DNA of 64,000 bases from Bacteroidia bacterium (GTDB lineage Bacteria > Bacteroidota > Bacteroidia > Cytophagales > Flammeovirgaceae). The notes under the pieces were generated by a model. That model worked only from the letters and a program-made list of their open reading frames with translations, was not told the origin of the DNA and searched no databases. Shown piece by piece: positions 9,398 to 18,584 of this stretch; positions within the stretch are counted from its first letter, which is position 1, and the number at the start of each line of letters is the position of its first letter. The stretch covers positions 1-64,000 of the forward strand of contig JAUIAB010000002.1 in assembly GCA_030425505.1 (NCBI GenBank), in the 5' to 3' direction. The position numbers and the translations under genes are program-made.

Positions 9398-10348
9398 GTG
9401 GGCTTTTTTAAGAAAATTTTTAACAAAAAGGAAAAAGAAAGTTTAGATAAAGGGCTAGAAAAGACAAGAGGAAATTTCTTAGGAAAGTTAAGCAAAGCTG
9501 TAGTAGGAAAGTCTAAAGTTGACGAAGAAATACTAGATGACTTAGAAGAAGTATTGATTGCTTCTGATGTAGGGGTTTCTACTACTATAAAAATAATAGA
9601 GAGAATAGAAGAGAGAGTTGCCAGAGATAAGTACCTAAATACCTCAGAGCTAAACTCTATCTTAAAAGAAGAGATAGCTTTATTATTAGAAGAGAACGAG
9701 ACTACTACTGAAGCCCAAGACTTTGAAAAGAAGCCATATGTACTTTTGGTCGTAGGAGTTAATGGAGTTGGTAAAACAACCACAATTGGAAAGTTAGCGG
9801 CACAGTTCAAAGCTCAGGGAAAATCTGTTTTGCTTGGAGCTGCAGACACATTTAGAGCTGCAGCAGTAGATCAACTGAAATTGTGGGGAGAGCGTGTAGG
9901 TGTTCCTGTAATATCTCATGGAATGAATACTGATCCTGCTTCAGTAGCATACGATGCTGTAAAACAAGGAGTTGAGCAGGGGGCAGATATTGTGATTGTA
10001 GATACAGCAGGGAGACTACATACTAAGGTTAACTTAATGAATGAGCTTTCTAAAATAAGAAGGGTGATGCAAAAGATATTGCCAGAATCTCCTCATGAAG
10101 TCATGCTTGTATTGGATGGAAGCACAGGTCAAAATGCATCTATACAAGCAAAAGAATTTACTAAAGCAACAGAAGTGAATTCTTTAGCGATAACCAAGCT
10201 TGATGGTACGGCCAAAGGTGGGGTAGTAATTGGGATATCAGATGAGTTCAAGATCCCCGTGAAGTATATAGGAGTTGGAGAGAAGGTAGAAGACCTACAG
10301 ATATTCGATAGGAAAATTTTTGTAGAGTCACTGTTTCAAGAAAAGTAG
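9398..10348 (+). CDS. ftsY: Signal recognition particle receptor FtsY
   Basis: SRP receptor GTPase that brings ribosome-SRP complexes to the Sec translocon. The 316 residues carry a short basic N-terminus (MGFFKKIFNKKEK, no long acidic A domain), the four-helix N domain, then the G domain: GVNGVGKTTT (120-129), AADTFRAAAVDQL (148-160), DTAGRLHTK (202-210) and TKLDGTAKGG near 263. The start codon is GTG at 9398, the first in frame and the one that fits the family's amphipathic start. Transcribed alone. Downstream is the IS-remnant region. Confidence 0.95.
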   Translation: MGFFKKIFNKKEKESLDKGLEKTRGNFLGKLSKAVVGKSKVDEEILDDLEEVLIASDVGVSTTIKIIERIEERVARDKYLNTSELNSILKEEIALLLEENETTTEAQDFEKKPYVLLVVGVNGVGKTTTIGKLAAQFKAQGKSVLLGAADTFRAAAVDQLKLWGERVGVPVISHGMNTDPASVAYDAVKQGVEQGADIVIVDTAGRLHTKVNLMNELSKIRRVMQKILPESPHEVMLVLDGSTGQNASIQAKEFTKATEVNSLAITKLDGTAKGGVVIGISDEFKIPVKYIGVGEKVEDLQIFDRKIFVESLFQEK

Positions 10349-10726
10349 ATTGTTTACTTCCAATCATTACTAAGAGAGTGTGATAGTTAGATATCTAATA
10401 GTAAGTATTTTATAGATTAATCCACCCTTACCTTTTTTAGTTGTTATCATAACAATTAAGGAATACGCATACTTTACTTTTTTAATGCTATATGACATCG
10501 AATAAAGTTCACTATGATATTTTTACAAGCCATACGGGTTACAAATATTCATTTTTTTTAAACTTTAAATATTAATTAAATAGTTAAAAGCTATTTAGAT
10601 AAAAATCATCCAACCAGTTCCAAGACTAAATTTTTTAATAATAATTTAAAAAAGAGAAACATAACACATAAAATTATGAATAGAGGTATACTATCCCAGC
10701 TAATACTAGCTTGTTGTTTAACCGCA
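10349..10726. other. Gene-free AT-rich stretch downstream of ftsY
   Basis: No convincing reading frame. The only structured element is a 15-base palindrome, TTGTTAT-C-ATAACAA, at 10441-10455, which looks like an operator but has no gene start nearby on either strand. The stretch ends where similarity to the IS element begins. Confidence 0.4.
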
Positions 10727-11290
10727 GAGAGCTTTGCAAAATTCAATGAGATAATATTCGAGAATATTTTTGATTTTTTTGTTGGAGTTGTATGGTTATT
10801 TGTTTTTCTGTTAATCAGGGAACTGCTTGAATTCCCTGATTTAATACCCTATTTCAGCTCTTTTGTATTGCATTAGATACAATTATCCCTGGGGGCTCTC
10901 TTTAAGTTATAAGCTATTGCCTCCAATACATGCTGAGTATGCGTCTTGGCAATACCCTTGTATCTTGCTACCCCTGCCCTAAACCATTTCTTAATGCCCC
11001 CAAAGGTTCTCTCTATCACATAGCGTTTCTTTGCAATGAGCTTGTTGAACTTCATCTGCCAACTAGTAAGAGGACGATTCCTAAAGGCTGTAGCCTGTTC
11101 TTTAAATTTAGCTCTTCTAGCAAAGCATCATTATCTGGCACCTTGTAGCCCTTATCCCCATTGACTCCTTCATAAGTATGAATATCCTCCACCTTTTCCA
11201 GTACAGAGCCAAGTTGCTTACTATCATGTACATTAGCTGTAGTAGTAGATACCCCTACTGGTCTTGGCAGATACATAACTAGTAATTTTG
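10727..11290 (-). mobile_element. Decayed IS5-family element (truncated)
   Basis: Minus-strand remnant related to the element at 1-209. The right end, GAGAGCTTTGCAAAATTC (10727-10744 as read on the plus strand), matches the end of the first copy in inverted orientation, and the roughly 130-base untranslated tail is recognisably similar. The transposase is frameshifted and lacks its N-terminal half. A weak AATTTTG match near 11284 could be the left end, which would imply an internal deletion; this is uncertain. Confidence 0.7.
10873..11276 (-). pseudogene. IS5-family transposase, frameshifted and N-terminally truncated
   Basis: Two overlapping frames together make the C-terminal half of an IS5-type DDE transposase. 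The upstream frame (11276-11052) carries GVSTTTANVHDSKQLGS and NGDKGYKVPD (the second DDE aspartate in GDKGY). The downstream frame (11055-10873) carries KKRYVIERTFGGIKKWF, which fits the R-(3)-E-(6)-K signature with the catalytic Glu, then the tail THTQHVLEAIAYNLKRAP. The join is near 11090-11115, where the true frame continues as RNRPLTSWQMKFNK. The first aspartate and N-terminal DNA-binding region are missing, so it cannot be active. Confidence 0.85.
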
Positions 11291-11345
11291 TGCTAAACTA
11301 TTTTTTTATTACTCTATTAAGGTGATTTATATAGCTTTTTGGTAT

Positions 11346-12650
11346 TTATGATATGCTTGTTGATGCAAGTTCCACAGCTAAACCAATATAATTAGAGGGT
11401 TTTAGCTTTTTTAGCCTTGATTTATCTTTACTAGATAGATCAAGGCTTTCAATAAACTGGTGGATAGCTTCTAAAGAAATTTTGTTACCTCTGGAAAGGA
11501 CTTTAGTAACCTCATATGGGTTAGGATAATTCAGACTTCTTAAAACTGTTTGAATAGCTTCCATAATTACCTCTGGGTGATTTTTGAGATCTTCTTCTAG
11601 TCGGATAATATTTGGAGAAAGTTTTTCAAGACCTTGGTCTAAAGAGTCATAGGCTAAACATGCATGGGCAAATACAACCCCTATATTTCGCATAATAGTA
11701 CTATCAGACAAGTCCCTTTGCATTCTTGAAATTTGTAAAGACTCAAAGCAGGTAATTAAGCTAGTGCAAACTTTCAGGTTTCCTTCTGCATTTTCAAAGT
11801 CGATAGGGTTTACTTTGTGCGGCATAGTAGAAGACCCAACTTCATGCTCTTTTTTCTTAAGGTTGAAATAGCCAAAAGAAATATAAGTCCAGATATCCTG
11901 GCATAAATCAAGCAAAATGGTATTGATTCTCTTAACTACATGGAGAAGCTCTACTAAAGAATCTTTAGCATTTATTTGAGTAGTAACAGTGGAAGGTTTT
12001 AAACCGATTTTATGGATAAAATCTTGACTAAACTTAATCCAATCAGTTTCGGGTAAAGCATATTTTAAAGCACTAAAGTTACCCGTAGCACCATTCAGTT
12101 TTCCAGTGAGCTTAACTTCCCTCAGCTGTTGAAATTGCTCTTTTAACCTTTGGTAAAAAACATTGATTTCTTTACCTAGAGTAGTAGGGGAGGCAGGCTG
12201 CCCATGCGTTCGAGCAAGCATAGCAATAGCCTTATTCTTACTCTTTAATTCATCTAGCTTATCTAGTAGGTTTTTGATTTTATCAGAATAAGAACTATGA
12301 ATAAAATCTTGCATTAAAAGGCTGTAAGACAGGTTATTAATGTCTTCAGAGGTTAGTCCAAAGTGAACAAACTCTTTAACGTCATTAGATACTTTTTCTT
12401 TTATGAAATACTCTACTGCTTTTACGTCGTGGTTAGTTGTATTTTCTATTTCTTTAATTTTTTCTGCATCCTCAAGACTAAAATTAGCGTGAATAGAAAG
12501 ATAATCACCTTTGCCAAGCTCTTTTAGGAATGCTAACTCTACGTAAACCCTTTTCTTAATTAGAGCAAACTCTGAAAAAAAGAAAGAAAGAAATTTAGTT
12601 TTATGATGGTATCTGCCATCTATCGGAGATACATTCGTGAGATTTGACAT
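11346..12650 (-). CDS. purB: Adenylosuccinate lyase
   Basis: Cleaves adenylosuccinate to AMP and SAICAR to AICAR (purine biosynthesis). The 434 residues belong to the fumarase/aspartase superfamily, shown by the signature GSSTMPHKVNPIDFE at about 270, ARTHGQPASPTTLGKE at about 146-161, and NHDVKAVEYFIKEK in the N-terminus. Full length and intact. It follows purA by 29 bases on the same strand, so the two make a co-transcribed AMP-synthesis pair. Confidence 0.95.
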   Translation of the reverse strand: MSNLTNVSPIDGRYHHKTKFLSFFFSEFALIKKRVYVELAFLKELGKGDYLSIHANFSLEDAEKIKEIENTTNHDVKAVEYFIKEKVSNDVKEFVHFGLTSEDINNLSYSLLMQDFIHSSYSDKIKNLLDKLDELKSKNKAIAMLARTHGQPASPTTLGKEINVFYQRLKEQFQQLREVKLTGKLNGATGNFSALKYALPETDWIKFSQDFIHKIGLKPSTVTTQINAKDSLVELLHVVKRINTILLDLCQDIWTYISFGYFNLKKKEHEVGSSTMPHKVNPIDFENAEGNLKVCTSLITCFESLQISRMQRDLSDSTIMRNIGVVFAHACLAYDSLDQGLEKLSPNIIRLEEDLKNHPEVIMEAIQTVLRSLNYPNPYEVTKVLSRGNKISLEAIHQFIESLDLSSKDKSRLKKLKPSNYIGLAVELASTSIS

Positions 12651-12679
12651 ATAACTTAGCCTTTAAAAATAGATGAATC

Positions 12680-13939
12680 TCATAAAAATATTGTTTGGTT
12701 TCTATCGGGGCCAATAGATAAAATAGAAATTGGAACATCAAGATACTCTTGAATAAAATCTAGATAAACTTTGGCTTTTTCTTCTAAATCATCATAGCTC
12801 TTTTCATTGCCAGATACAGCAAAACCAGCAAATGATTTATACACAGGCTCGCACTTTTCCAAACTACTACAAGTAAGAGGGTAACTTGTTTCAGTTCCCT
12901 CTATTTGATAGTCAATAGCAACTTTTATTTCATCAAGACCAGATAAAACATCCAGCTTAGTTACTGCCAAAGAGGTAAATCCGTTGAGCCTATGTGCATA
13001 CCTAAGCATCACTAAATCTAGCCAACCACACCTTCTTTTTCTGCCAGTAGTAGTGCCAAACTCTTTGCCTTTATCTACAAAATAGTCTGCTAATTTGCCA
13101 TATAATTCTGTGACAAAGGGACCTTCACCAACTCTGGTAGTATACGCTTTTACAATACCAATAGTATTAAGCTCTTGGGGCGCAATGCCTGCACCCAAAA
13201 AAACACTTCCAGAAATAGGGTGAGAAGAAGTTACATAAGGATAAGTACCATAGGTAATATCTAAAAAAGTCCCTTGAGCACCTTCAAAAATGATACTTTT
13301 TTGCTTTTCCTTACTCAATTTCCTAGAGACATCAGTCAAATACTTTTGAAGTTGAGAACCATATTCCAGGTATTCACTGTAGACTTTATCAAAATTTAAT
13401 AAAAACGCTTTGCCATAAACCTTTTCTACAATTTTCTTTTTAAGCTGAAAAACATCGGTTAACTTTTCCTTAAAAGCAACCCTATCTAACAAATCAATTA
13501 GTCGTATCCCTCTTCTTCCAAATTTGTCCTCATAAGCTGGGCCAATCCCTTTTTTAGTAGTGCCTATAGATTTATCATTTAAAGCAGACTCACTTACACC
13601 ATCTAGGAGCTTATGGTAAGGCATAATAATATTCACCAAAGGGTCAATAGATAACTGAACATCCAACCCATTTTCTTTTGCATAATTGATTTCTTGTAGC
13701 AATACTTCAGGATCCAGAACAACGCCATTTCCTATAAAGCATTCTTTCCCATGCACAACCCCAGACGGAAGAAGATGCAGTTTAAACTCCGTTTCTCCTA
13801 CCTTTATGGTGTGCCCAGCATTATTTCCTCCCTGATATCGAACTACGTAATCTGCTTTTTCGGCTAGTAAATCTGTGATTTTTCCCTTTCCCTCATCACC
13901 AAACTGTGCTCCTACAATAACTTTTGGATTATTATTCAT
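12680..13939 (-). CDS. purA: Adenylosuccinate synthetase
   Basis: GTP-dependent conversion of IMP and aspartate to adenylosuccinate, the substrate of the adjacent purB product. The 419 residues start with the P-loop-like GAQFGDEGKGK (10-20), followed by YQGGNNAGHTI (about 35-45), GIGPAYEDK (about 127-135), EGAQGTFLDI and the GRKRRCGWLDL block. A complete family member. First gene of the purA-purB pair. I see no purine riboswitch in the 70-base upstream gap. Confidence 0.95.
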   Translation of the reverse strand: MNNNPKVIVGAQFGDEGKGKITDLLAEKADYVVRYQGGNNAGHTIKVGETEFKLHLLPSGVVHGKECFIGNGVVLDPEVLLQEINYAKENGLDVQLSIDPLVNIIMPYHKLLDGVSESALNDKSIGTTKKGIGPAYEDKFGRRGIRLIDLLDRVAFKEKLTDVFQLKKKIVEKVYGKAFLLNFDKVYSEYLEYGSQLQKYLTDVSRKLSKEKQKSIIFEGAQGTFLDITYGTYPYVTSSHPISGSVFLGAGIAPQELNTIGIVKAYTTRVGEGPFVTELYGKLADYFVDKGKEFGTTTGRKRRCGWLDLVMLRYAHRLNGFTSLAVTKLDVLSGLDEIKVAIDYQIEGTETSYPLTCSSLEKCEPVYKSFAGFAVSGNEKSYDDLEEKAKVYLDFIQEYLDVPISILSIGPDRNQTIFL

Positions 13940-14009
13940 CGGTTTAAAACAACCTATTATAAGCTAAATATGAATGACCTCTTTTTAATTATGTTATTTT
14001 AAAAAAGGA

Positions 14010-14330
14010 TTAGCTTTTTAAAGCTTTTCGAATGAAAACACCTCTTATTTTTCGCTTAATCTTTTTTCTGGATAAGAGAATGATCAAAAAAGCCACTGCT
14101 TGCCCCCCACCAACAGCAAAAAAGGAATTGGTTAAAGACCACGCCAACTTTTCGTGCAATAAATGCACCAGCCCGTAACTGAAAAAGGTAAGAATCACCC
14201 CAGAAAAGACAAGAACTATAAAGATTAAAATAAATGAAGATATAAACCCGGAAGATTTATCTATTAACTCTAGTTTGAGTAACTGTGAATAGAGATTTAG
14301 AAGCTGTTTTAGACTATCAATTAATGACAT
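14010..14330 (-). CDS. Small membrane protein, phage-holin-3_6/DUF1469-like
   Basis: A 106-residue protein with an N-terminal amphipathic helix (LIDSLKQLLNLYSQLLKLEL), two membrane segments (about 28-52 and 66-88) and a basic C-terminus (SRKKIKRKIRGVF). This layout matches the DUF1469 family, widespread chromosomal proteins that are not phage lysis holins in this context. The ATG at 14330 is preferred to an in-frame TTG six codons earlier. It lies 70 bases upstream of purA on the same strand. Function unknown. Confidence 0.65.
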   Translation of the reverse strand: MSLIDSLKQLLNLYSQLLKLELIDKSSGFISSFILIFIVLVFSGVILTFFSYGLVHLLHEKLAWSLTNSFFAVGGGQAVAFLIILLSRKKIKRKIRGVFIRKALKS

Positions 14331-14348
14331 ATAGAATGTTTTTATCAA

Positions 14349-14714
14349 TCATTTATTATATAGAAGCCATTAATTAATTTCACAAAAAGATATATTTTCT
14401 TACGTATAATCAGATACTTACTGCTATTTTTCGTGAAACTATCTCATGGATTCCATGTAAAAATACCGAAATCTTGATCACTAGTATAGTTTTTTGTTCA
14501 AAACATAACTAAAATAACTGTTTTTATTGAAGTTACTTAAAGTTTATTTTTAGTGAAAGTCCTTCAAAACGGATTTCATAGAAGTGGTTTTCATCAAAAA
14601 GTGAGGGCTATTTAGAAAAGGAATTGCAAGATCAACAATCAATAATGGGTTTTGGTAGCCCAAAAGGTTAATTTTAGCAACTTTGTAGTAGGGTTTCCAT
14701 CTTAATTAGATAGG
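14349..14714. other. Intergenic region upstream of the Omp85-like gene
   Basis: There is no gene in these 366 bases. It holds the motif ATCTCATGGATTCCATG (14441-14457), whose core CATGGATTCCATG is nearly palindromic and which recurs with one change at 17410-17426. Upstream of the next gene CAACTTTG (near 14677) resembles a -7 element with one mismatch, not enough to call a promoter. Confidence 0.4.
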
Positions 14715-16418
14715 ATGAAAGAAATAATTAGTGGTAACATATTCTTTTTTTTCTTCTTGATTACAGCATTCTCACAGGATATTCAAGATGAAAAATTCTA
14801 TTTAGCGCTAATTGATAAATCACTAAATCTTGAAAAATCCTTACCTAAAGGATATTTAAATAAAAAACATAGCCGCCAAGAGCTGAAGTCTCTGATCTAT
14901 AAACTAAGAAATAAAGGTTTTTTTCTGGCTTCTATAGATTCTACAGTTCGGGATACAGCGTATGTATATTTAGGGAAAAAGTTTAATGACATTCATATAG
15001 AGCTGGATGGAAGTGTAGGGGAAATTATCAAAACTTCTTCTTTAAAAAGGAGATTGTCTCTAGATAAACTAGGAAAGCTGCAACGAGAAATAGTAGAAAA
15101 AAGCGAAAACCGAGGGTATCCTTTTGCAAAAAATTTCTTAGACTCTATTCAAATAAATAGAAACGAAATAAAAGGAAAGATATTTTATAAGCCAGGAGTA
15201 TTTATTCGTTTTGATACCCTTTCTATCAAGGGAAATGTCAAAATAAAAAAAGAGTTTCTTTCAAGACTCTTGCGATTAGAAAAAGGAGAAGCATTTAATC
15301 AAAAAAAACTAAATAATATACCAGAAAATATTACTTCGCAGTCTTATTTATCATTAACTGAAAGTCCTAGAGTGAGCTTTCAGTACGATAGAGCATATAT
15401 TTATTTGTCTCTCAAAAAAAGATTGTCCAATGAGATCAATGGCTTCTTGGGTTTATTCCCAAAGAGTAATAGCAGCGATCAATTAGGCGTTTCAGGTGAA
15501 TTTAACTTAAAACTAAATAATCCTTTTGGCTCGGGCAAAAAAATTGAAGTTAAATGGAAGAAACTTCCTCAAAGAAGATCCCAAGAGTTGCTGCTAAATT
15601 ACCAGCATCCATTTTTTCTTAAGCTTCCTTTTGGTATAAGAAGCTCATTGAAGGTGTTTTCTCAAGACACATTGTTTTCAAATGTGGCTTTCAAAGCAGG
15701 TTTAGATGTAGACTGGATATACTCAGGAAAAATTATTTTTAGCTATAGTTTACAGAGAAGTAATTCTAATCGGTTGGACTTTTTGCAACTAGATGAAAAC
15801 TCTTTATCGGATAAGTTGGCAAAAGTAAATAGCCAACTTTATGGAATTTCTTGGGAAAAGAATAGAATAGAAGATGATTTTTTGATTCGTAATTACTGGA
15901 ATACAAGCATAGGGTTAAGCTTTGGAAGTAGAGAAATAGTTGAACCAGATTCCTCTTTAATTTTAAAAACAACAAAAACGAATCAGTTAAATATAGAAGG
16001 ATACATCTCTACACTATTTCCTTTAAAGAAGAATCTAGCATTGTATTCTTTAACTAGCTGGGAAGGTATTTTTGCAGAAAAAGTTTTTTTTAATGAGCTT
16101 TTTCGTCTTGGAGGGCTGAGGTCATGGAGAGGATTTAGTGATAACAGCTTGCTTGCTTCCAAATACATTAAACAATCTATTGAGCTTCGTTGGTACTCAC
16201 AAAATACGGTAGTGCTTGCTTTTTCTGATTTTGGATATGTTATAAATGATGTAATAGAAGATTCTCAGGAACAGTATCCGATAGGTTTTGGTGTAGGGTT
16301 AAAGTTTAGAAGTAAAGCTGGAGTTTTTGATCTTGCTTACGCCTTTGGGCATTCCAACAATCAATCTATAGGGTTGAATAGTTCAAAAATTCACATAGGC
16401 TATTCTACTGTTTTTTAG
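14715..16418 (+). CDS. Omp85/BamA-TamA superfamily outer-membrane protein
   Basis: A 567-residue outer-membrane protein. A signal peptide (about 1-20) is followed by an N-terminal region with at least one POTRA-like repeat (FIRFDTLSIKGNVKIKKEFL, about 165-184). The C-terminal beta-barrel has the superfamily's loop motif in the form GGLRSWRGFSDNSL and an aromatic C-terminal residue (F). It is shorter than BamA (usually five POTRA domains), so TamA-like or a patatin-less Omp85 is more likely. It lies in the same direction as the PlsC-type acyltransferase downstream, with a gap of 178 bases. Confidence 0.8.
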   Translation: MKEIISGNIFFFFFLITAFSQDIQDEKFYLALIDKSLNLEKSLPKGYLNKKHSRQELKSLIYKLRNKGFFLASIDSTVRDTAYVYLGKKFNDIHIELDGSVGEIIKTSSLKRRLSLDKLGKLQREIVEKSENRGYPFAKNFLDSIQINRNEIKGKIFYKPGVFIRFDTLSIKGNVKIKKEFLSRLLRLEKGEAFNQKKLNNIPENITSQSYLSLTESPRVSFQYDRAYIYLSLKKRLSNEINGFLGLFPKSNSSDQLGVSGEFNLKLNNPFGSGKKIEVKWKKLPQRRSQELLLNYQHPFFLKLPFGIRSSLKVFSQDTLFSNVAFKAGLDVDWIYSGKIIFSYSLQRSNSNRLDFLQLDENSLSDKLAKVNSQLYGISWEKNRIEDDFLIRNYWNTSIGLSFGSREIVEPDSSLILKTTKTNQLNIEGYISTLFPLKKNLALYSLTSWEGIFAEKVFFNELFRLGGLRSWRGFSDNSLLASKYIKQSIELRWYSQNTVVLAFSDFGYVINDVIEDSQEQYPIGFGVGLKFRSKAGVFDLAYAFGHSNNQSIGLNSSKIHIGYSTVF

Positions 16419-16596
16419 CAAAAGTTATTCACACTATCGATAATAAAAATCACTATGAAGGAGATGGTCACAGAAGTTTTTGAAAGGTTTTATATATTTT
16501 AGCTTATGCAAGATTATTTAAAAGCTATGAGAAACCTTATATACAAGAATTAAGCTTTTCCTTAATTCAAAATATGAACCTTATGATAGATTTTCA

Positions 16597-17373
16597 ATGA
16601 AAAAGCTAAGAATTAGGAAAAAGAAACTGCCAAAAGTTATAAATAAAGATCCTTTTGGAAATATAATAGTTTTAAAAAGGCTTCTGATTAGTGTCTTGGG
16701 AACCCTCACATACGGGAGAATTAACATAGTAAATAAACTCAAGCTAAAAGGAACCGAACACCTCAATGACCTTCCAAGAAATAATGTTTTATTTGTTTCT
16801 AATCATCAGACGTATTATGCAGATGTCATGGCATTGTATCACATTTTTTGTAGTGTGAAGTGGAAGTTTAAAAACAACGTCAATCTACCATTTTATATGT
16901 TGGTGCCTCGAGCAAGAACCTACTATGTAGCAGCAGAGGAGACAATGAAAGAAAGTGGGTTGCTACCTAAAATATTTTCTCTTGCTGGAGCGGTAACTGT
17001 GAAAAGGTCTTGGAGAGCTAAAGGGAAAAGCGTTAATAGAGGAGCAGATACAAAAGCTCCAAAAAAGATAAAAAAGGCATTAGAAGATGGGTGGGTGATC
17101 AACTTTCCACAAGGAACTACCAAGCCCTATGCACCAATTAGAAAAGGTACTGCACATCTTATAAAAGAATTTAACCCCATCGTAGTTCCCATTGTATTAG
17201 ATGGGTTCAGAAGAGCTTTTGATAAAAAAGGCTTTTTCTTTAAGAAAAGAGGGACAAAGTTAAGCGTTACATTCAAAGCTCCCCTTCAATTTGCCGAAGA
17301 TGAACCAATAGAATCCATGATTTTAAAAATTCGAGAAGCAATTGAGCAGGTTCCACCAGAAGAAGTAGTTTGA
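16597..17373 (+). CDS. 1-acyl-sn-glycerol-3-phosphate acyltransferase-like (PlsC family)
   Basis: Membrane-associated lysophospholipid or lipid acyltransferase of 258 residues. The catalytic His-Asp motif is SNHQTYYADV (His70, Asp76), with five rather than the canonical four residues between His and Asp. FPQGTTKP (170-177) is the acceptor-binding FPEGT motif, followed by RKGTAHLIKE and VPIVLDGFRRAFDKKG. The N-terminus is very basic. The substrate could be lysophosphatidate or another lipid such as an aminolipid precursor. Likely expressed alone or with the Omp85-like gene upstream. Confidence 0.82.
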   Translation: MKKLRIRKKKLPKVINKDPFGNIIVLKRLLISVLGTLTYGRINIVNKLKLKGTEHLNDLPRNNVLFVSNHQTYYADVMALYHIFCSVKWKFKNNVNLPFYMLVPRARTYYVAAEETMKESGLLPKIFSLAGAVTVKRSWRAKGKSVNRGADTKAPKKIKKALEDGWVINFPQGTTKPYAPIRKGTAHLIKEFNPIVVPIVLDGFRRAFDKKGFFFKKRGTKLSVTFKAPLQFAEDEPIESMILKIREAIEQVPPEEVV

Positions 17374-17441
17374 ATAGTGCCATATTAACCCATTTGCACA
17401 TTAACAATTATCTCACGGATTCCATGAAGAGTTTTCTAATC

Positions 17442-18584
17442 TTACTTTAGATTGATCGCTTTCGTGATTGCTTTTTTCCCAAACTCAACTTTTATTCTAT
17501 CCATAGCTTTGTAAGCATCAATGGATTCCTCTCCTTCATCAAATAACCTTTTCTGGATGCCATCACTGGTTAAGTTTCCAAACCGAACACCGATTAATCG
17601 CAAAGGTTGAGGCTCATTGTAAAAACTATTGAATATGGAAGAAACTTCTTTCATCAACTTTTCATCATTAGCTGTAGCATCTATTTGCTTTTGTTGGGTA
17701 TAGGTTTTAAAATTAGAATGCCTGATTTTGATAGCAACATTCTTTGTAAGAATATTTTTAGATCTAAGTTGATACGCAAGTTCTTCTACCATCATCGCCA
17801 AAAATCGTTTGAGCACAGTTTTATCTGCAATATCTTTTGGAAAAGTTCTTTCCGTCGAAATTGATTTTCTTTCTCTGTGTATGCCTACCTCAGAGCTATC
17901 GATACCTTGTGCTTTTTTCCAAAGAGAAACACCATGTTTTCCCAACATAGACTCTAGGGTTTTGGGAGGCATATTCTGAATATCCTTCACATAGTTTATG
18001 CCTACAGACCTTAAAAAAGCCTGCATCTTTTTCCCAACCATCGGGAGTTCCTCAATAGATAGTTGTGCTAAAAACGCCTTTTCTTCTCCAGGGTAAACCC
18101 GTAAATAGTTATTCGGCTTAGCTTTGTTAGCAGCTATTTTGGAAACAACTCTGCTAGTTGATAACCCAAACGAAATAGGCAACCCTGTTTCATTAACTAT
18201 TTTCTCTCTGAGCGTAATCGTCCAGTCAAAAACGTCATAGTATTTTTCCATTCCAGTTAAGTCTAGGTAAAATTCGTCTATGGATGTTTTTTCATAAACA
18301 GGAGCATTTTCTTTTATTATTTGAGTAACTTCTTTGGACAGTTTGCTATATAACCCTCTCGTTCCAGAAATATATATTCCATGAGGGCATAGCTTTTTCG
18401 CTTGGTAAATAGGCATTGCAGATCGTACACCTAGTTTACGAGCTTCATAACTGCATGAAGATACAACACCCCTTTCTGAGTATCCTCCAACAATTACAGG
18501 TTTTCCAATAAGACTTTTATCTATAGTTCTCTCACAGGAAACAAAAAAAGAATCTAAGTCCATATGTACTATGGACTTAGGCAT
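17442..18584 (-). CDS. dinB: DNA polymerase IV (Y family)
   Basis: Error-prone translesion polymerase of 380 residues. Catalytic carboxylates are Asp9 in VHMDLDSFF and Asp103/Glu104 in TSIDEFYLDLTG. The palm and fingers are followed by helix-hairpin-helix segments (LPMVGKKMQAFLRSVG) and the little-finger domain. The C-terminus lacks an obvious canonical beta-clamp pentapeptide of the QLxLF type. Transcribed alone. It is bracketed by two copies of ATTTGCACATTARCA (17392 and 18827). Confidence 0.94.
   Translation of the reverse strand: MPKSIVHMDLDSFFVSCERTIDKSLIGKPVIVGGYSERGVVSSCSYEARKLGVRSAMPIYQAKKLCPHGIYISGTRGLYSKLSKEVTQIIKENAPVYEKTSIDEFYLDLTGMEKYYDVFDWTITLREKIVNETGLPISFGLSTSRVVSKIAANKAKPNNYLRVYPGEEKAFLAQLSIEELPMVGKKMQAFLRSVGINYVKDIQNMPPKTLESMLGKHGVSLWKKAQGIDSSEVGIHRERKSISTERTFPKDIADKTVLKRFLAMMVEELAYQLRSKNILTKNVAIKIRHSNFKTYTQQKQIDATANDEKLMKEVSSIFNSFYNEPQPLRLIGVRFGNLTSDGIQKRLFDEGEESIDAYKAMDRIKVEFGKKAITKAINLK

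Noticed and set aside
14010-14330. Prophage holin gene
   Set aside because: The holin-like fold is a widespread chromosomal DUF1469-type protein; no other phage gene is present nearby.
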